Assembly: GCA_900169235.1 (NCBI GenBank)
Contig: FWCC01000237.1
Span: 62,001 to 126,000 of the forward strand
DNA: 64,000 nucleotides
DNA from: Zarea fungicola
Taxonomy: Eukaryota > Ascomycota > Sordariomycetes > Hypocreales > Cordycipitaceae
Direction: 5' to 3'
This document shows, one piece after another, positions 11,801-24,267 of this stretch. The notes beneath the pieces were generated by a model that had not been told where the DNA came from, did not search any database, and saw only the letters and a list, made by a program, of their open reading frames with translations. Within the stretch, counting starts at the first letter, position 1. Every line of letters starts with the position of its first letter. A program made the translations under genes and the position numbers.

Positions 11801-13521
11801 ATGTCGAGTCTTACGAGTTCGGTGTACCCGCCAACTCTTACCGACGCCGAGACGGATCATCTCGTCAACATTATCAAGGACTGGTCAGCGGGTAATGGAC
11901 TAGAAATTCGGCCTCCGACTACCGTGATTCCCGCCGAGGCAGACCCAAAGGGCATCGCAGCTATCAATGCGCCAGTGACGCTCTTCCCGAGTCCGTTCCC
12001 CCGGCAATGCTTTGCGCAGGGCCTCGCCGTGCAGACTACGTATAATGAGCTATATGCTGCTGTGAGCAGAGACGAAAAGTTTATTGAAGGAACTGTAAAT
12101 GAGTAGGTTATTCTGCCCTGAGAGGCTTGGTTGAAATGGACTCGACTAATATGGGACATTGTGGCAGAGTCATTGAGGGAGACGAGTTTATCAAGAACCT
12201 ATGGGCAATCCATCAAAAGGTCAAGGCAGAGGGATATACTCAGGTGAGAAACGGATCTGCCACTACACCGACAGTTTTCTTACCATGAAGTAGTCGCTCT
12301 CCCTCGGCTTGTTCCGCTCCGACTACATGGTTCACCATGATACCACCAGCAACCCAACTACATTTCAGGCCAAGCAAGTCGAGTTCAACACGATTGCGGC
12401 CTCGTTTGGTGGTTTATCTTATTTTACATCTCGCTTACACAAGTACGTGCATGTTATTAGGGGTTTTTTTATAACTATACTAACGTAAATGTAGATATCT
12501 CTCGGCAAGAGAATATCCTCTTCTCAAGAATGCTATTCCCTCTGATATGATGGAGCTTCCTAGCAATAACAGTATCCCTGGTCTGGCCACCGGCATAGAA
12601 ACGGCATATCACGCATATCCCCCGTCCGATCTCGGCTACACCAATTGCATCCTCTTTCTGGTGCAAGACGGTGAGCGGAACGTGTTTGACCAGCGACACT
12701 TGGAATATCGTCTCGCCGAGGTGGCCCCTCAAGCTCCTGTCTTCAGACTTGCATTTTCGGAAATCAAAAAGCACACATCCATTGCCGATACGCCAAAGCG
12801 CCAGCTCCTGTACCATCTGCCCCAGCAACCTGGAAGGACCTTCGAGGTCGCAGTTGTGTACCTGCGCGCCGGATACGGGCCGGGTGACTACCCTGACGAG
12901 GCGGCGTGGGATGCGCGCTACCATATTGAGCGCTCCTTGGCCATCAAGTGTCCCACGGTGCTGACGCAGCTGGCTGGCACAAAAAAGGTTCAGCAAGTCC
13001 TAGCAACCCCGCAGCCCGAATCAGAGCCCCCTATAATCGGCCAATTTATAACATCGGCTGCCGCGAGCCAGGTTATGGAGCTGTCCAAGACATTTACCAA
13101 CATTTACCCCATGGACAACTCGCCTGCAGGGCTGGAAGCGCGCAAGAAGGCACTAGATCCCACGCTGGCGGAAGCGTATGTGCTCAAACCGCAACGCGAA
13201 GGCGGCGGGAACAATATTTATAGAGGCGCTATTCCGGCGTATCTCAAGTCGATACCAGAGTCACACTGGAACTCGTACATTCTCATGGAGCTCATCAAAC
13301 CGCCGCCTGTGTCGAATCTGATTCTGCGCAACGGCAGTGTGGAGAAGGGCGGTGTCATCTGCGAACTTGGTATCTATGGTACATGTCTGTGGGACATACA
13401 GACGGCTGAGATTCACCATAATGAGCTCGCCGGCTATCTGCTGCGCACAAAGGGCGACAAGAGCGAAGAGGGCGGTGTGGCGGCAGGGTATGGGTGTATG
13501 GACAGCTGTTGTTTTGTCTAG
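11801..13521 (+). CDS. gsh2: Glutathione synthetase
   Basis: Joins gamma-glutamylcysteine and glycine using ATP, the last step of glutathione synthesis, in the cytosol. Four exons: 11801-12102, 12168-12243, 12294-12442 and 12495-13521, 517 residues in all, the usual size for eukaryotic enzymes. Introns are 65, 50 and 52 nt with GTAGGT, GTGAGA and GTACGT donors. The substrate-binding stretch LGLFRSDYMVHH is in exon 3, and the glycine-rich ATP-binding loop KPQREGGGNN (about residue 406) with ILMELI following is in exon 4. The final GGVAAGYGCMDSC matches the family's conserved C-terminal glycine-rich loop. The start ATG has a plausible context (gacATGt), and translation upstream gives no better candidate. 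Confidence 0.97.
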
Positions 13522-13889
13522 ATGAGTTAGAAAAAGAGCTAAATTTAAATTTGAAAAAAAAAAAATTGGCGCACAAGACAAGGAAACTATGGTTTATCGC
13601 AATTATAAGTCTTTTAATACATTGCATCTAGAAAAAGAAGTTGCTCTCTGGCATGGAATCCTGTGTACAGTCGGAATGGTTTCAATACACAGCATCATTC
13701 TACATGGAAGAGAATCAACCCATTGTAATTAATTCGTATCCCCCAAAGCAAAGAAAATACGCCGCCGTTTCCGAAGTCCCAAGAGTAGAGTTGTACAATG
13801 TTGCGCATTTCGCTTCACACGGCTGTGCTGCATTGAATATTAAATGCGCCTTCTGCAATTAAAAGCTTGAATCGTAACGAGGGGCACGT
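13522..13889. other. Convergent intergenic region
   Basis: The 3' regions of glutathione synthetase (plus) and mitochondrial SSB (minus) face each other over 368 bp. Nothing coding is seen. An A-rich tract is at 13554-13565. Confidence 0.6.
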
Positions 13890-14456
13890 TTACTCATTCT
13901 GCTGCTGAGGGCGCTTGAGGACCTCGATGCTGCCTGTAAGAATTGTTAGTTTTGTAAGGCATGCGTCAAGACCTGCCGCCCAAGAGGTAGGCAAGAAAAA
14001 GAGAAGACCGCATACGCTGAACAATATTGAAGCTGCTGCGGGTCTGGCCGTTGGCATCCTGGTAGGTGCCAGTGCTGGCATCACCCTCGACAAAGACGGT
14101 GGCGCTGCGAAGAGAAGGGAAAAAAATCGTCAGCAGAGTAATTGGGCAGCAGCCGTAGCAACAGCCAACACGAGCACATACCCCTTGGGCAGGGTCAGGA
14201 GAAAGTCCTTGCGAGGGCCCTCGGCGAAGCTGGTAACGCGGAACCAGGAGGTCTGGCGGTTGTCCTTGGGGCCCGAGTTGCTGGCGACGGCGTACTTGAT
14301 GATCTCGCGGCCGGACTGGGTGGGCACGACCTCTGGGGTGTCGGCGAGGTTGCCAATGATGGAGATGCGGGCAATGGCGCGCGGCGACGAGGTGGTGAAG
14401 GAACGCCTGGCAGATGCCGAGGGGGCGGCAACGCGACGGAAGAGCATGGAAGACAT
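13890..14456 (-). CDS. rim1: Mitochondrial single-stranded DNA-binding protein
   Basis: Binds single-stranded mitochondrial DNA during replication, as a bacterial-type SSB tetramer in the matrix. Three exons (14456-14182, 14104-14016, 13933-13890) give 135 residues. Introns of 77 and 82 nt have GTATGT and GTATGC donors and CAG acceptors. Residues 1-27 are basic and Ser/Ala-rich, an import presequence. The OB fold follows from about residue 29: RISIIGNLADTPEV, then the aromatic-bearing SWFRVTSFA strand and the SSB-type stretch ending FNIVQRSIEVL. There is no acidic C-terminal tip of the bacterial kind; it ends QQQNE, as in the yeast Rim1 class. The divergent neighbour is the pheromone receptor, 1.9 kb away. 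Confidence 0.95.
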
Positions 14457-16349
14457 CTTATGTGATTTTTTTCGATTGGAATATGCGTGCGCGTGTTGCG
14501 TGAGAGATTGATGTGAAGGTCAAGGTTGAATCGGCGGATGTATGTGGTTTGCGACAAGATATCGAAGGATGGCCTGAGGATGCAATGACAGCTAGTGCAG
14601 ACAGACAGGCAAGGATGAGGGGCCGCAAGATCGCGTCGAGCTGTTCTGAGACGCGAATCTGGCAGATTACCCAGTAGACCTGGACAGCTGCTGGAAGCTG
14701 ATTGGCTGGGGCGGTTTAACGGTGCCAGCCATAAGGGGTCATGTTTAAGTGGTACCTGCCATTGCTATGGGCGGCCGACTGCCAATATTTGTACCTCTTT
14801 AATATGGCCCTTGCATCACAAGACACAATGCATTACACAATGCATTACACAATGCATTAATGCAGACACTACAACTTCATCCCACTGAATCCTGCTCACC
14901 GTAAAATCATTTCATCTACATTTATAATAGGACACATTAGAAAATATTAGAATTTTGTGGCCTTGCCAGATGTTGGGTCGTATGCGAACCACATCCAGAC
15001 TGGAAAGTAGTTGCAAGGTACATACGGAGTGCGCAGCGGGAATATACAGATAGCATCATGCAAAGAAAAATAGCATTAAATTTTACCAGGAGAATAACTC
15101 CGATAATATCACAATGACTCCGCATGGACGGACCACAAGTTGGTCTGATGCTAAGAAATCTTGTCACACGGCGGTTGTTCCCGTACAGCATTGTACACCA
15201 TCATCCATCCATGTCCCCGAGCAACCCCCAATGAAGCACGGCTCATTCAAACCGTGCCTCCCAGCACCATTGAGCTCGTACTTGCTACTCCCAACGCCAC
15301 AAAGCTCAACTAAAGCAGCTCCTCGAGATGAATTGGTTCCCTACAAACTTTGTCAAATCTGCCGCACCGACTTTTATTCAACTTTTTTCCAACAGTAGAA
15401 ACTCCTCTCTCCTCCTCAGACTAAACCCAGTGAAATGTCTTGGCCCCACCGACACTCCCACCTTGGAATTTCCCTTTTTGGGTGTCAATAGAATCGCGCT
15501 AAAACTCATTCAGCGACTTTTGCGGATTGCGGGCAACGATAATCTGCAATTTATACCCCCTCATCGGCCAACGTAATTGACTTTGGCTTGTATGCCTCTC
15601 TGGATACCTACATGGAGATGCCGGAAGAGATTCCGTCTGGGCTGGGAGGTTTTCTGTCTCCTCTTTCCCCCGCCGTGATTGTAGCTGGCCCATCTACGTG
15701 TAGATGCCGAGGCGGCTCATATCAAAGTGAGAGGGTGTGGTGGTATAAATATCCTGTGATCCTATTCAGATGATAGTGGTCATGCGTAAATCATGGTTTG
15801 CTCGTTTTTATTGATCGTTTTTTTCTTCAAAAGAGCCGCCTCTCCAGTGCCGGGGCTTTTCTGAACCTCCCCGGCGCTCACCCCTGGCCGGCGGCGGCCC
15901 ATACACACCACACTCCCTCTCTTATTGATGCCTCTTTTTGATGACTATTTTCGTATCAATTGATGTTCTCCACGACTTTCTTCTTATCACTCAGCCTCGT
16001 CGCTCGCTCAATGTAGCCCCTGTCCCCGCGTACATAGACTGTTCACTTCCCCACCAGCTCACACGGAGCAGTCGCCTAGTCTATATACTCTGGCTGCGCT
16101 TTGGCCAAAACTGTCTTCCCGATATTAGCAAACATCTCGATCTCCTCCATACTGTACCATCTGTCTCATTCTCTATTCCTCTTCACAATCTCCTATGTTC
16201 CACAGTTGGCCAAGCACCCTTCTTCTACACGGTCTATATTGAGTGGTGATCCCTTCCCCTGCCAGGGAATCGTTTCGTCAAGATCTGAACAATCCTCCAA
16301 ACAACATCCGTTACAAGTTTCTTCGTGCCTAAATCTGGAAAAAGTCATT
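14457..16349. other. Divergent intergenic region, mtSSB and STE3 promoters
   Basis: 1.9 kb without a recognisable gene. It carries three tandem 12-bp copies at 14824-14859 and a tacggagt motif at 15023-15030. From about 15830 to 16340 it becomes C/T-rich on the plus strand, typical of fungal 5' leaders, so the receptor mRNA may start several hundred bases before its ATG. Confidence 0.6.
14824..14859. repeat. Three perfect tandem copies of a 12-bp unit
   Basis: The unit cacaatgcatta occurs three times head to tail (14824-14835, 14836-14847, 14848-14859). Each holds the 8-bp palindrome aatgcatt, and the last copy runs into a further palindrome, gcattaatgc. It lies 370 bp upstream of the mtSSB start. 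Confidence 0.95.
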
Positions 16350-18108
16350 ATGGAAAGCCTTGCCCTCGTTGCGCGGGACGCTGCCTCGTCCAAGGCGCCG
16401 GTCTTCCTCGCTGCCCCAAACATCGAACCGTTCGTAACTCCGTCTCTAACGGCCAATCTTTTCTTCCGCGTCTTCTTAGGCATTGTTGCCAATCTCGTCT
16501 GCCTTGTGCCACTCCGCCATCTCTACCGGAATGGTGAGTTCGCCGCCGTCGTCTTCATCCTCGTCGTCGAGGTTAAAAACACCTTCACTGTCATCATGGC
16601 CCTCGTCTGGCGCACCGACAACATGGAGACCTGGTGGCCAGGTTATGGCCTCTGCGACCTCCAACAGTTTGTTTATAATGGCAGCGCTGGCATGTTCGCG
16701 GCGTGTCTCCTGGCCATTATGCGCAATATCGCGCACCAGGTCGGCATCCTGCGTGCAAACCCGCTGACTGTGAGCGAGAAGCGGCGAAGGAATCTAGTCC
16801 AAGCCCTCATCATCTTTCCACTGCCTATTGTCCAAATCGCGTTTACGTGGCCGCTGGCTGAGCGTCGATATGCCGTTGGTACTTTGATGGGATGCTCGTG
16901 GATGCCGGCGTCCACTTGGCCCTACCTCTTGTTCTACGTCATTGCCGACCTGGTTCTTTCTGTTGTCGCTACTATTTATGCGGGTAAGACTTCAAGCAAG
17001 CACTTGAGAGATTTTCAATATACTCATGGGGAATATCTGCTAATCTTTATTAATTATGCAGTCATTGCCTTTTTCCGTTTTCGCCAAGTCACTAAGCTGA
17101 CCTCGTCGGCGCTCACCAGCAACCGCGCCGCCCTCTTGCGCAGCAATCGTGCCAAACGCCGTCTCTATCTCATGGTCCTGTCCATCCTGACTCCTTTTCT
17201 TCCGATAAATATTACACTCTGCGTACTCAACGTCCAAATGCTCGGTCAGATGAGACCCTTCAATGTCTCTCAGATCCATCACCCGGACGCGTCAACCGTT
17301 CCTTGGGGGTCCGTTATCTTCATGCCCAGCCGTATCATTGACTTTGGGTCTTTCAATAATGGATATATTTGCATCTTGACGTCAATTCCCATTTTTTTAT
17401 TCTTCGGCATGACAAAAGATGCCATGAACTCGTATCGCGTGGTTCTTCTTTCATGTGGTCTGGGCAGGATCTGGACTGGTCTCCATGAGGAGTATGATCC
17501 TGACAGAAAAGCGCTGCAGGCTACTACATCAGTCGGATACGCTACTCAGCTTACTGCGTGAGTGCCATTCTCAGGATATCCGAGTTGCTCATAAATGCTA
17601 ACAACATATAAGCGATAGAGGGAACACGGTTTCGACACAAGGCTCTTCCCGTTATAAACCGAGCAGCCATGTCACCGCCAAGAGCACCTCCTCTGCTGAC
17701 AGCACAGCTGGCAGCACGACCAACACTCTCACACGCCTCATTTCGCCTCGTCTGGCTACTGCAATAAGTGCCCACTCTTCCCACCATAAGACATTGTCCA
17801 CACCGGCGTCAAGCTGGTCAAGACACCTGCCAAGGAACCCATTTCCTTTCCGGAGCAGAACTGGCGACCTGCGCATCGGTTCATCGCATCAGCTAAGCCC
17901 TCCCGCATCAGCAGTCCTCGAAACGAGAGAGTCAATCTTTTCTCTACGTGGCCAGGAAGAGGACCAGATTTTCCTCCATCCTTTGCCATCGCGGCTGCCA
18001 CAGTCGCCACAGCTAGTGGCGAGCGACTGCCTGCGGCCACATCCTTCAGAGGCATTAGATCTTCCAAATGTACTCTCAACAATCAAGTCAAGAAATCAAG
18101 GTGTTTGA
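16350..18108 (+). CDS. ste3: STE3-type a-factor pheromone receptor (GPCR)
   Basis: Seven-transmembrane receptor for the lipopeptide a-type mating pheromone, coupled to a heterotrimeric G protein at the plasma membrane. Three exons (16350-16983, 17062-17557, 17613-18108) give 541 residues. The first seven-helix part ends near residue 360; the long tail is Ser/Thr-rich, as in the Neurospora pre-1 class. Recognisable family segments are LVCLVPLRHLYRNG after helix 1, the WWPGYGLCD loop, GCSWMPASTWPY before helix 5, and SNRAKRRLYLM in loop 3. Intron 1 (16984-17061, GTAAGA, gctaat branch, GCAG) is 78 nt and has no stop in frame, so retention would add 26 residues after helix 5. Intron 2 (17558-17612) opens the tail exon. 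The ATG at 16350 is preferred to the open frame upstream, which is C/T-rich leader. Confidence 0.93.
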
Positions 18109-18663
18109 TTGACAGATTGCATGCTCTGATTCTGGCGATTATTGACCGACACAAGAAGTCTCTGCAGACAAATAGCTGTCCTTTTCTTCTTATGTTTCGG
18201 TGGATGGACCTGCCTCATTCTTTTCTACGATGTTTTTTCTTCAGCTCGAATGTTGCTTCAAAAATAATAGCATTATGATTTTTAGTAACTAACTAGCTTC
18301 AAGACACTGAGTTGAAAAATAAATAACACGGGTTCTATGTCTACGTCCAACTGACCCTGACTGGGTAAGTTGGAACAAATATTAAAATCACAAGAGTATC
18401 AAATAAAATTGAATAAATTTTTCCGAAACGCCTTATTGTAAGCCGCTCTCCCGAACTAAAACACCATCGCTGTAGTTGTGATGTCGATGTAGGTTTCTGA
18501 TAGATTTCGAGGGCAAAAGTGTTTAAAGAAATATCGCGTCGGGCTTGAGCATGAGAAGAAATATGCTGTAATGACAGGTAGAAGGGGAAAAATAAGAAGA
18601 AGAAATGAGTGTTGGTATCAAAAATGAAGGGTACGGAGAGAATGCGAAAGCGAAGTTCTGGAA
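18109..18663. other. Convergent intergenic region
   Basis: 555 bp of 3' flanking DNA between the pheromone receptor and the DUF4203 gene. No coding signal is seen; the segment near 18370-18420 is A/T-rich. Confidence 0.6.
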
Positions 18664-21600
18664 TTACTTTGCACCGCGTTGCATCTTGCGCATGGCTTCG
18701 CGATGCACCTCGGCGAGTTCGCCCGTACGCATACGGTCATCAAAAGCGCGATCGGTGTACTCCTTGTCACGGCGCTGCATCTCTCTCCTCTGAGCCTCGG
18801 CCTCCTTTTGGCCCATCAAGACGTGGCGCTGCATCTCAATGTTGCGCTGTACGTCGGCCTCGCGACCACCCAGCAACGAGTTCGTCGAAGCAAAGGGGGT
18901 TTCACGCCCGCTATTCAGTATGGGACTACCAGTTCGCAGGTCCTGTATGACAGACATGCGGAAGTTGGCAAGCTGCGTGTCTCGCGCAACCTGTGTCTGG
19001 ATGCCCGAGACCCGCCTGGGTTGGTGAGAGTTAAAGCTAAGGCCTTCCGCGCCACCCATTGAGACTCGGCTGTCGGACCGGTTTAGCGAGTTTGAAGATT
19101 CATTCATCGACATACGGGTTCCAAGAATCATTGAGCGGCGCTGGCTGAGTGGTATCTCGTCGGGGTCAGACGCATACGCTGCCGCGTACATTGGGTAGTT
19201 GTATAGCGAGCCAGAATCGCTGGGGGGAGGCGGGGGAGAGGTAGCGGACTGCATCTCTCCAACCGTGTTGATTAGACTCCCCTGTGATCTTGATCGTAGA
19301 AACATTTCGCGTTGACCAAGAAGTGTCTGTGGGCTCGAGTACGAGATAATACCCGGCACGGCAGCAGGCTTGATAAACTGGCCAGCGTCAGATACTGGAC
19401 TTGCTTCCGTGTTAGGATCCGTTTCTTCTCCCCGAGAAACTGGCATTGAATTTGCTGCAGTCGGCTCATTCCCGTCTTCTTCAGGAATAGGCTGAACTGT
19501 TGGTGAAACCTTGCGCATGTTGGTTGAAGAGACTGAGCGCAGCTTCATAGGAGCTGATGCATCTGTTGGTGAAACTGGACTTGCTAGGGGCGGCGTTTCG
19601 CGTGCTATCACCGCCGCACTTGGAATCTCCACCGACATGGACTCAACAGTCCCTGTAATGGGAGATACTGCTTGAATTGCGGCTGCAGAGACCACTGAGG
19701 CTCTAGATTGTGATCGGGGAAGTGCCGGGGCTGGAGCACCATCTTCAGCAGTCCTCTGGAGCTCCTCGATGTTAACTGGCTTGGCTCGCTCCTTGGGGAC
19801 TTTCTTGGTACGACTATGAGTTTCAATTGGTAGCTCATCCAAATCAGGCAGATCGGCATTGCCGAGATGCTTTGCCCACTCGTTGGTTCGGTACGACAAG
19901 GCGACGCGGGACAACGAGGATGGGAGGCGCTCTTTGGTTAGACTGATCGGTCCATATACCTCGGAAGCAGCCGACTTTGGTTTTTCGGTTTGCGGAGAAT
20001 AAACCGACTCTTCAGCAACATCCAACTCGTCATCAGGTACTGTGACGACTTGAGAACGTATCTTGTGTCCCTTCTCCTGAGTCGTTGCCCCCTCTTCCTT
20101 CGCGGTTGTGTTTTGTTTCTCGGGAGCGACTGACTGTCCAGGCGTGTCCTCCATCACAATAGCATCAGTCGTAACTTCCTGAGCAAGAGGATTCTTGGTT
20201 TCGTACTCGAGTTCAACCCCGCTCACATTGTCTTCGTCCACTTGCACGGATTGGTCGTCGTCTCCGCTCACAGTCTCATCATCTACAGTAGCGGCAAGAG
20301 ACTCGTTGTCTTTCTCGTGACGATGAGCTATGGTGTCGACAATCAGCTCTTCGGTACTTTCGCCTCCACGAGTTGGAAGATTGTGGGCTTGCGCCGAGCG
20401 AGCCGAGCGTTGGGAGAAGCTTCGAAGAAGCTCTGCAGAACCTTGAGATAGGCGCTGAACGACAGAACTTCGCTGGGCATGTCGTGGTTGAGTTGAGGGG
20501 ATACCATCATCAACATCTACAAAGGCTGCCACAGAGGATCGTTGAGAGCCTGGGCGGTGGCTTCTAGGTACATTGAACGGCAAAGGCACGACCTCGGGAG
20601 AAGGTGTCAGGACTTGAGGATTAGCTGGCACTCTGATGTTGGCAGTTGTGGCTCCAGAGGCACGCTTGCTCTTGCTCTTGCTCATCACCTGTTCAGTGTC
20701 CTCAGGTTGATCAGGGGCTTCCGGGACGCTCGTGCGCTTCTCACTGACAGCGTCTTCCTCATCCTCGCAGCTCTCGGCCATGGTGTGTTCTGGAGGTTCA
20801 TCGGCTGCAACGCGTACAGTGACTCCGCCATCCTCCCCTTCGCCAGCCATGAGCTGATCAATTGCACTATGGCCACATTCTGACATTTCTTCCAGTTCCG
20901 TGCCGTCACCGGCCGGGTCTCGAGTGACATAAATGTTGCCGTTCGCAAGATTTTTTTCGTTGATTTCTCTGCCATCCGATAGCTGTGAAGCAGCGGTAAC
21001 GCTCTCTGTAGCCCCATCACCATAAACACGTTCCCATTCCGCGCGGTCGCGAGTATTAGCTTCTTCAATCTGCCTGCCAACCGCTTCTTCCTCCTCCTGA
21101 AGGTTTCGCTGACCTTCAGCACGAAGGGCAGCTCGCTTCTCACGTTTTTCGCGGACAACCCTCCAAAGCCTGACCTGGGACATGGTCGCGATAAGGAAAA
21201 TTATGATGATAGCAGCCGTTTCCACCCGTATACCTCTAGTAACAGGATATGTGTCTGCTCCAAGTGGGAAGAGATTGTCGTTGAGTGCCCAGATGTAAGC
21301 CCAGAATTCTTTGAGACCAGCGCGGCTAAAGCAGTCAATGCCAAGAACTGTAATAGTAGAACCGGCAAAGGCAATGAGTACTATAAGGGACCAGTCGCGC
21401 GTGAAGCGGCTAAAGTAAAAAGCAAAGCCAACGAGAGTGAAACAGGCAAGAAAGATGGCCTTGGAAGCCGTGGTCTGCAGAAGACCTCCAGGCACCAAGC
21501 AAAGAAGCCACATACTGACGCAAAAGCCTCCCAGAGCACATCCCAGTCCCTCTGTAAGTTCTTTGAAGAACATGGAGGCTGCGCCAACTGCACATCCAGA

Positions 21601-22232
21601 CAATATAATGGCGGCAACATAGCCTCCTTGTAGGGCATTGCTCAAAGGGACGTTCATAACGTAAACGATGAGAACGGTGATGCCGAGTGCAGCCATGTAC
21701 GCTGTTGAGAAAAAGGCATGGATCCAAGGATTTTTAATTCCAACTAGAGCGTATAACAGGCCGGTCACCATCATAATGATTCCAGCAACGCCCCATCCGG
21801 GCGTGATTACAGGAGGGAGTGGCAGCTGGCCAGCGGGAATGGTGACTATGGATTGTTAATTTTCAACGCATCTTTACTGAAACCATTGTATACTATAAAC
21901 CTACCATTGAAGAAAGTTGAGTTGCTCAATGAAGTCGAGGTGGGTATAGGTACTGTCCCTGTTTCGCTGATTGTACTATTGTGCCCGCTGGTTGGGCTTC
22001 CGGTGACGAAAGTACTTATAGGAGCAAGTTTCGTCTTGGACGCACCATCGTCGTTGCCATCTTGATTTTTACCCGTTTCATGGGGCGGATTTGTCGTCGC
22101 TGGTGGCACGCCAGTTGAAGTAGGGCTCGCGTCGTCGACTCGTCGAATGACCTGGAAGCTCTGGGCTGTTGCAAGCTGTAATACCAGGACAAAGCAGAGC
22201 AAAGCCCAAAGGCGGAAAGGCTTGAAGAACAT
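18664..22232 (-). CDS. TMEM198-like (DUF4203) multispanning membrane protein
   Basis: Function unknown. Exon 1 (22232-21905) encodes a signal peptide (hydrophobic residues about 5-23, ending ATAQ) and a Ser/Thr-rich segment with N-glycosylation sequons. A 59-nt intron (GTAGGT...ATAG) leads to exon 2 (21845-18664). The product is 1169 residues. Residues about 125-325 hold some seven hydrophobic helices with Gly-rich stretches such as GGYVAAIILSGCAVGAA, matching the DUF4203/TMEM198 family arrangement. The remaining 840 residues are a basic-then-acidic, Ser/Pro/Glu-rich tail, presumably cytosolic and disordered, closing with a Gln/Arg/Met-rich segment predicted to be helical. I assign the domain from helix pattern and sequence character, not from a search. 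Confidence 0.85.
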
Positions 22233-24229
22233 GGCGACAACTTCGACAATCAGACAAGCCGTATTTCTGCAAAAGGTTGGATGATCTTTTGAAGGTCCCA
22301 CGTCCTTTAGAGTGACGGGCAAACCATAACCAGGAGAGAAACGAAGGTGAGAGCAACGAAAAGCTTCTCAGCAGAATAAAAGAAACGACCGAATGGGTAA
22401 CGGCCAAAAGAAGCAAAGACTCGTGTATACGGAGTAATTACACCAAGGTAAGACAGGGTTCTGGTCCGGCCAAGGTGGGCAGTGTGGAGATTGCTTGATG
22501 AGAGACACGAAAGGGACGAGTTTGAACGCTCTGGTGCACCAAGACAATACCAGAGTATGGAGCACCACACGGCTTATTCAGAGGGAGAGACGAAAGAAAC
22601 AGACAGGGCAGTGAGGGTTGACGATGTTAAAAGAGCGAGGCGGGGGACTTCTACGGGGAGCGCTTGGGAGGGGGGCGATGAATTACAACAAGACATGACA
22701 CCAAACAGAAAACACCAGGTAACCTTCGGAGCACATGTTCCACAGAGCAGAGCAGCAAAAACACTTGGCGCGTGAGGACTCTGGTTTCCTTCTATGCATA
22801 TGCATCCATTGGTTGAGCCGTAGTGATGGACGACATGACTGGCGGAGAGGGATCCACGACACTCTGGCGGGCTGGCAGAACTGAGGGCTATCCTTTGAGG
22901 GCCATGTATCCGTACATACACCACTGAACCAGTACCCCGTAAGACGGTACGGTACGTGCGATCAATGATAAAGCCAATTTCCCACGGCGCCACCGGGGCT
23001 ACGAAAAGGAAGAGTCCAACTGCTAAGAATGGGATGGCATGCATTCGTAGCCAGCCAGAGGAAGCGAGGACAGCACGCCAAGGCGCAAGAGCGGGCCATT
23101 AAGCAGCACCGGCAGACACCAGCCGTGAGGCTAGTTTATGCAGACCCATGATTGATTCCAGCCACCGCCGGCCGATAAGCAATGCACTGCGGTTGGTTGG
23201 GAAGGGGCCAAAAAAAAAAGATCATAAATTAATTAAAATGGCCCAGCGCATCATGATCAGTGGTGAATGTGGGAGCAGGGAGGCTCGCTGCCAAAACAGG
23301 GATATTCCACATGGAGCTTTCCAGGCGGCACAAAGTGGGCCAGACAAAACTTTTCCCTTTTAGCACTGGCACTCTGCACTTCGTTGGGAGGCCCACTCGG
23401 TACCTGGTAGCGGGAAGCCACAGCAGAGAGACAGCATCGTAGCGGGATTGCTCTCGCTGGAGAGGCCTGGGATTAGCGGAAGGGGTAGAACGCCACGGGA
23501 CTTGCTGGCCCTGTAAGCTTTCAGGTACCAACACGTATTTTCTTTTCCTGGCTCCTCTCCTTTTGTCGTGATGCTGGGGCTGGGAATGGCCAGCGGAACG
23601 CGAAGAAAAGAAAGAAAAAAAAAAAACATACCGCCTTGCATTAACAATTTTTTCAATTGCGACGGGAAATGCAGAATGTGTACATTGTACATGACTCTAA
23701 CCTCCATCTGATACACACATTGACTGGAATGCTGGTAGAATTGATCAACCTCTAGGGTCTACCCGGAACATGGCGTTTTTTGATATAAACATACTGGTAG
23801 TTCATGTAACGCCAGCTCGATTGCGGCAGAAGCCGGGTACGCAAATAAGCTGCATTTTGCCATTGAAATCTTTCGTCCTCGTATCATCCCGCAGGAACCA
23901 CACGGGAGAGACGGGCTCTTTTTTTGACCGTTTCTACCGCCGTGTGGCAAGGCCAATTAATCCTGGGTGACATCATTTATAGGTCGGTAAGTAATACGGC
24001 TGCAGCCGAATGAAGATTGTTGTGCTCCGTTCTACAAAGGAGCATAGGTAACTATTGGCAGATATATGTTATGATAGTGTACAAGGAAGCAGCCCATACC
24101 AAGGACCTGGCATGTCTCGACACTAATGTCCCGGGGTGTATGTAATTGAACCGCCGTACTGTACCACTACTCCATAGACTTAATCCAGCACTAAATGCAC
24201 ACCTTCTCACTCTCTTTTCCCCTCGCCCT

Positions 24230-24267
<38 letters not shown>

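Noticed and set aside
22574..23044. 156-codon minus-strand frame with a signal-peptide-like start
   Set aside because: Only the first 20 residues look meaningful; the rest has unprotein-like composition and lies in the probable leader of the DUF4203 gene.
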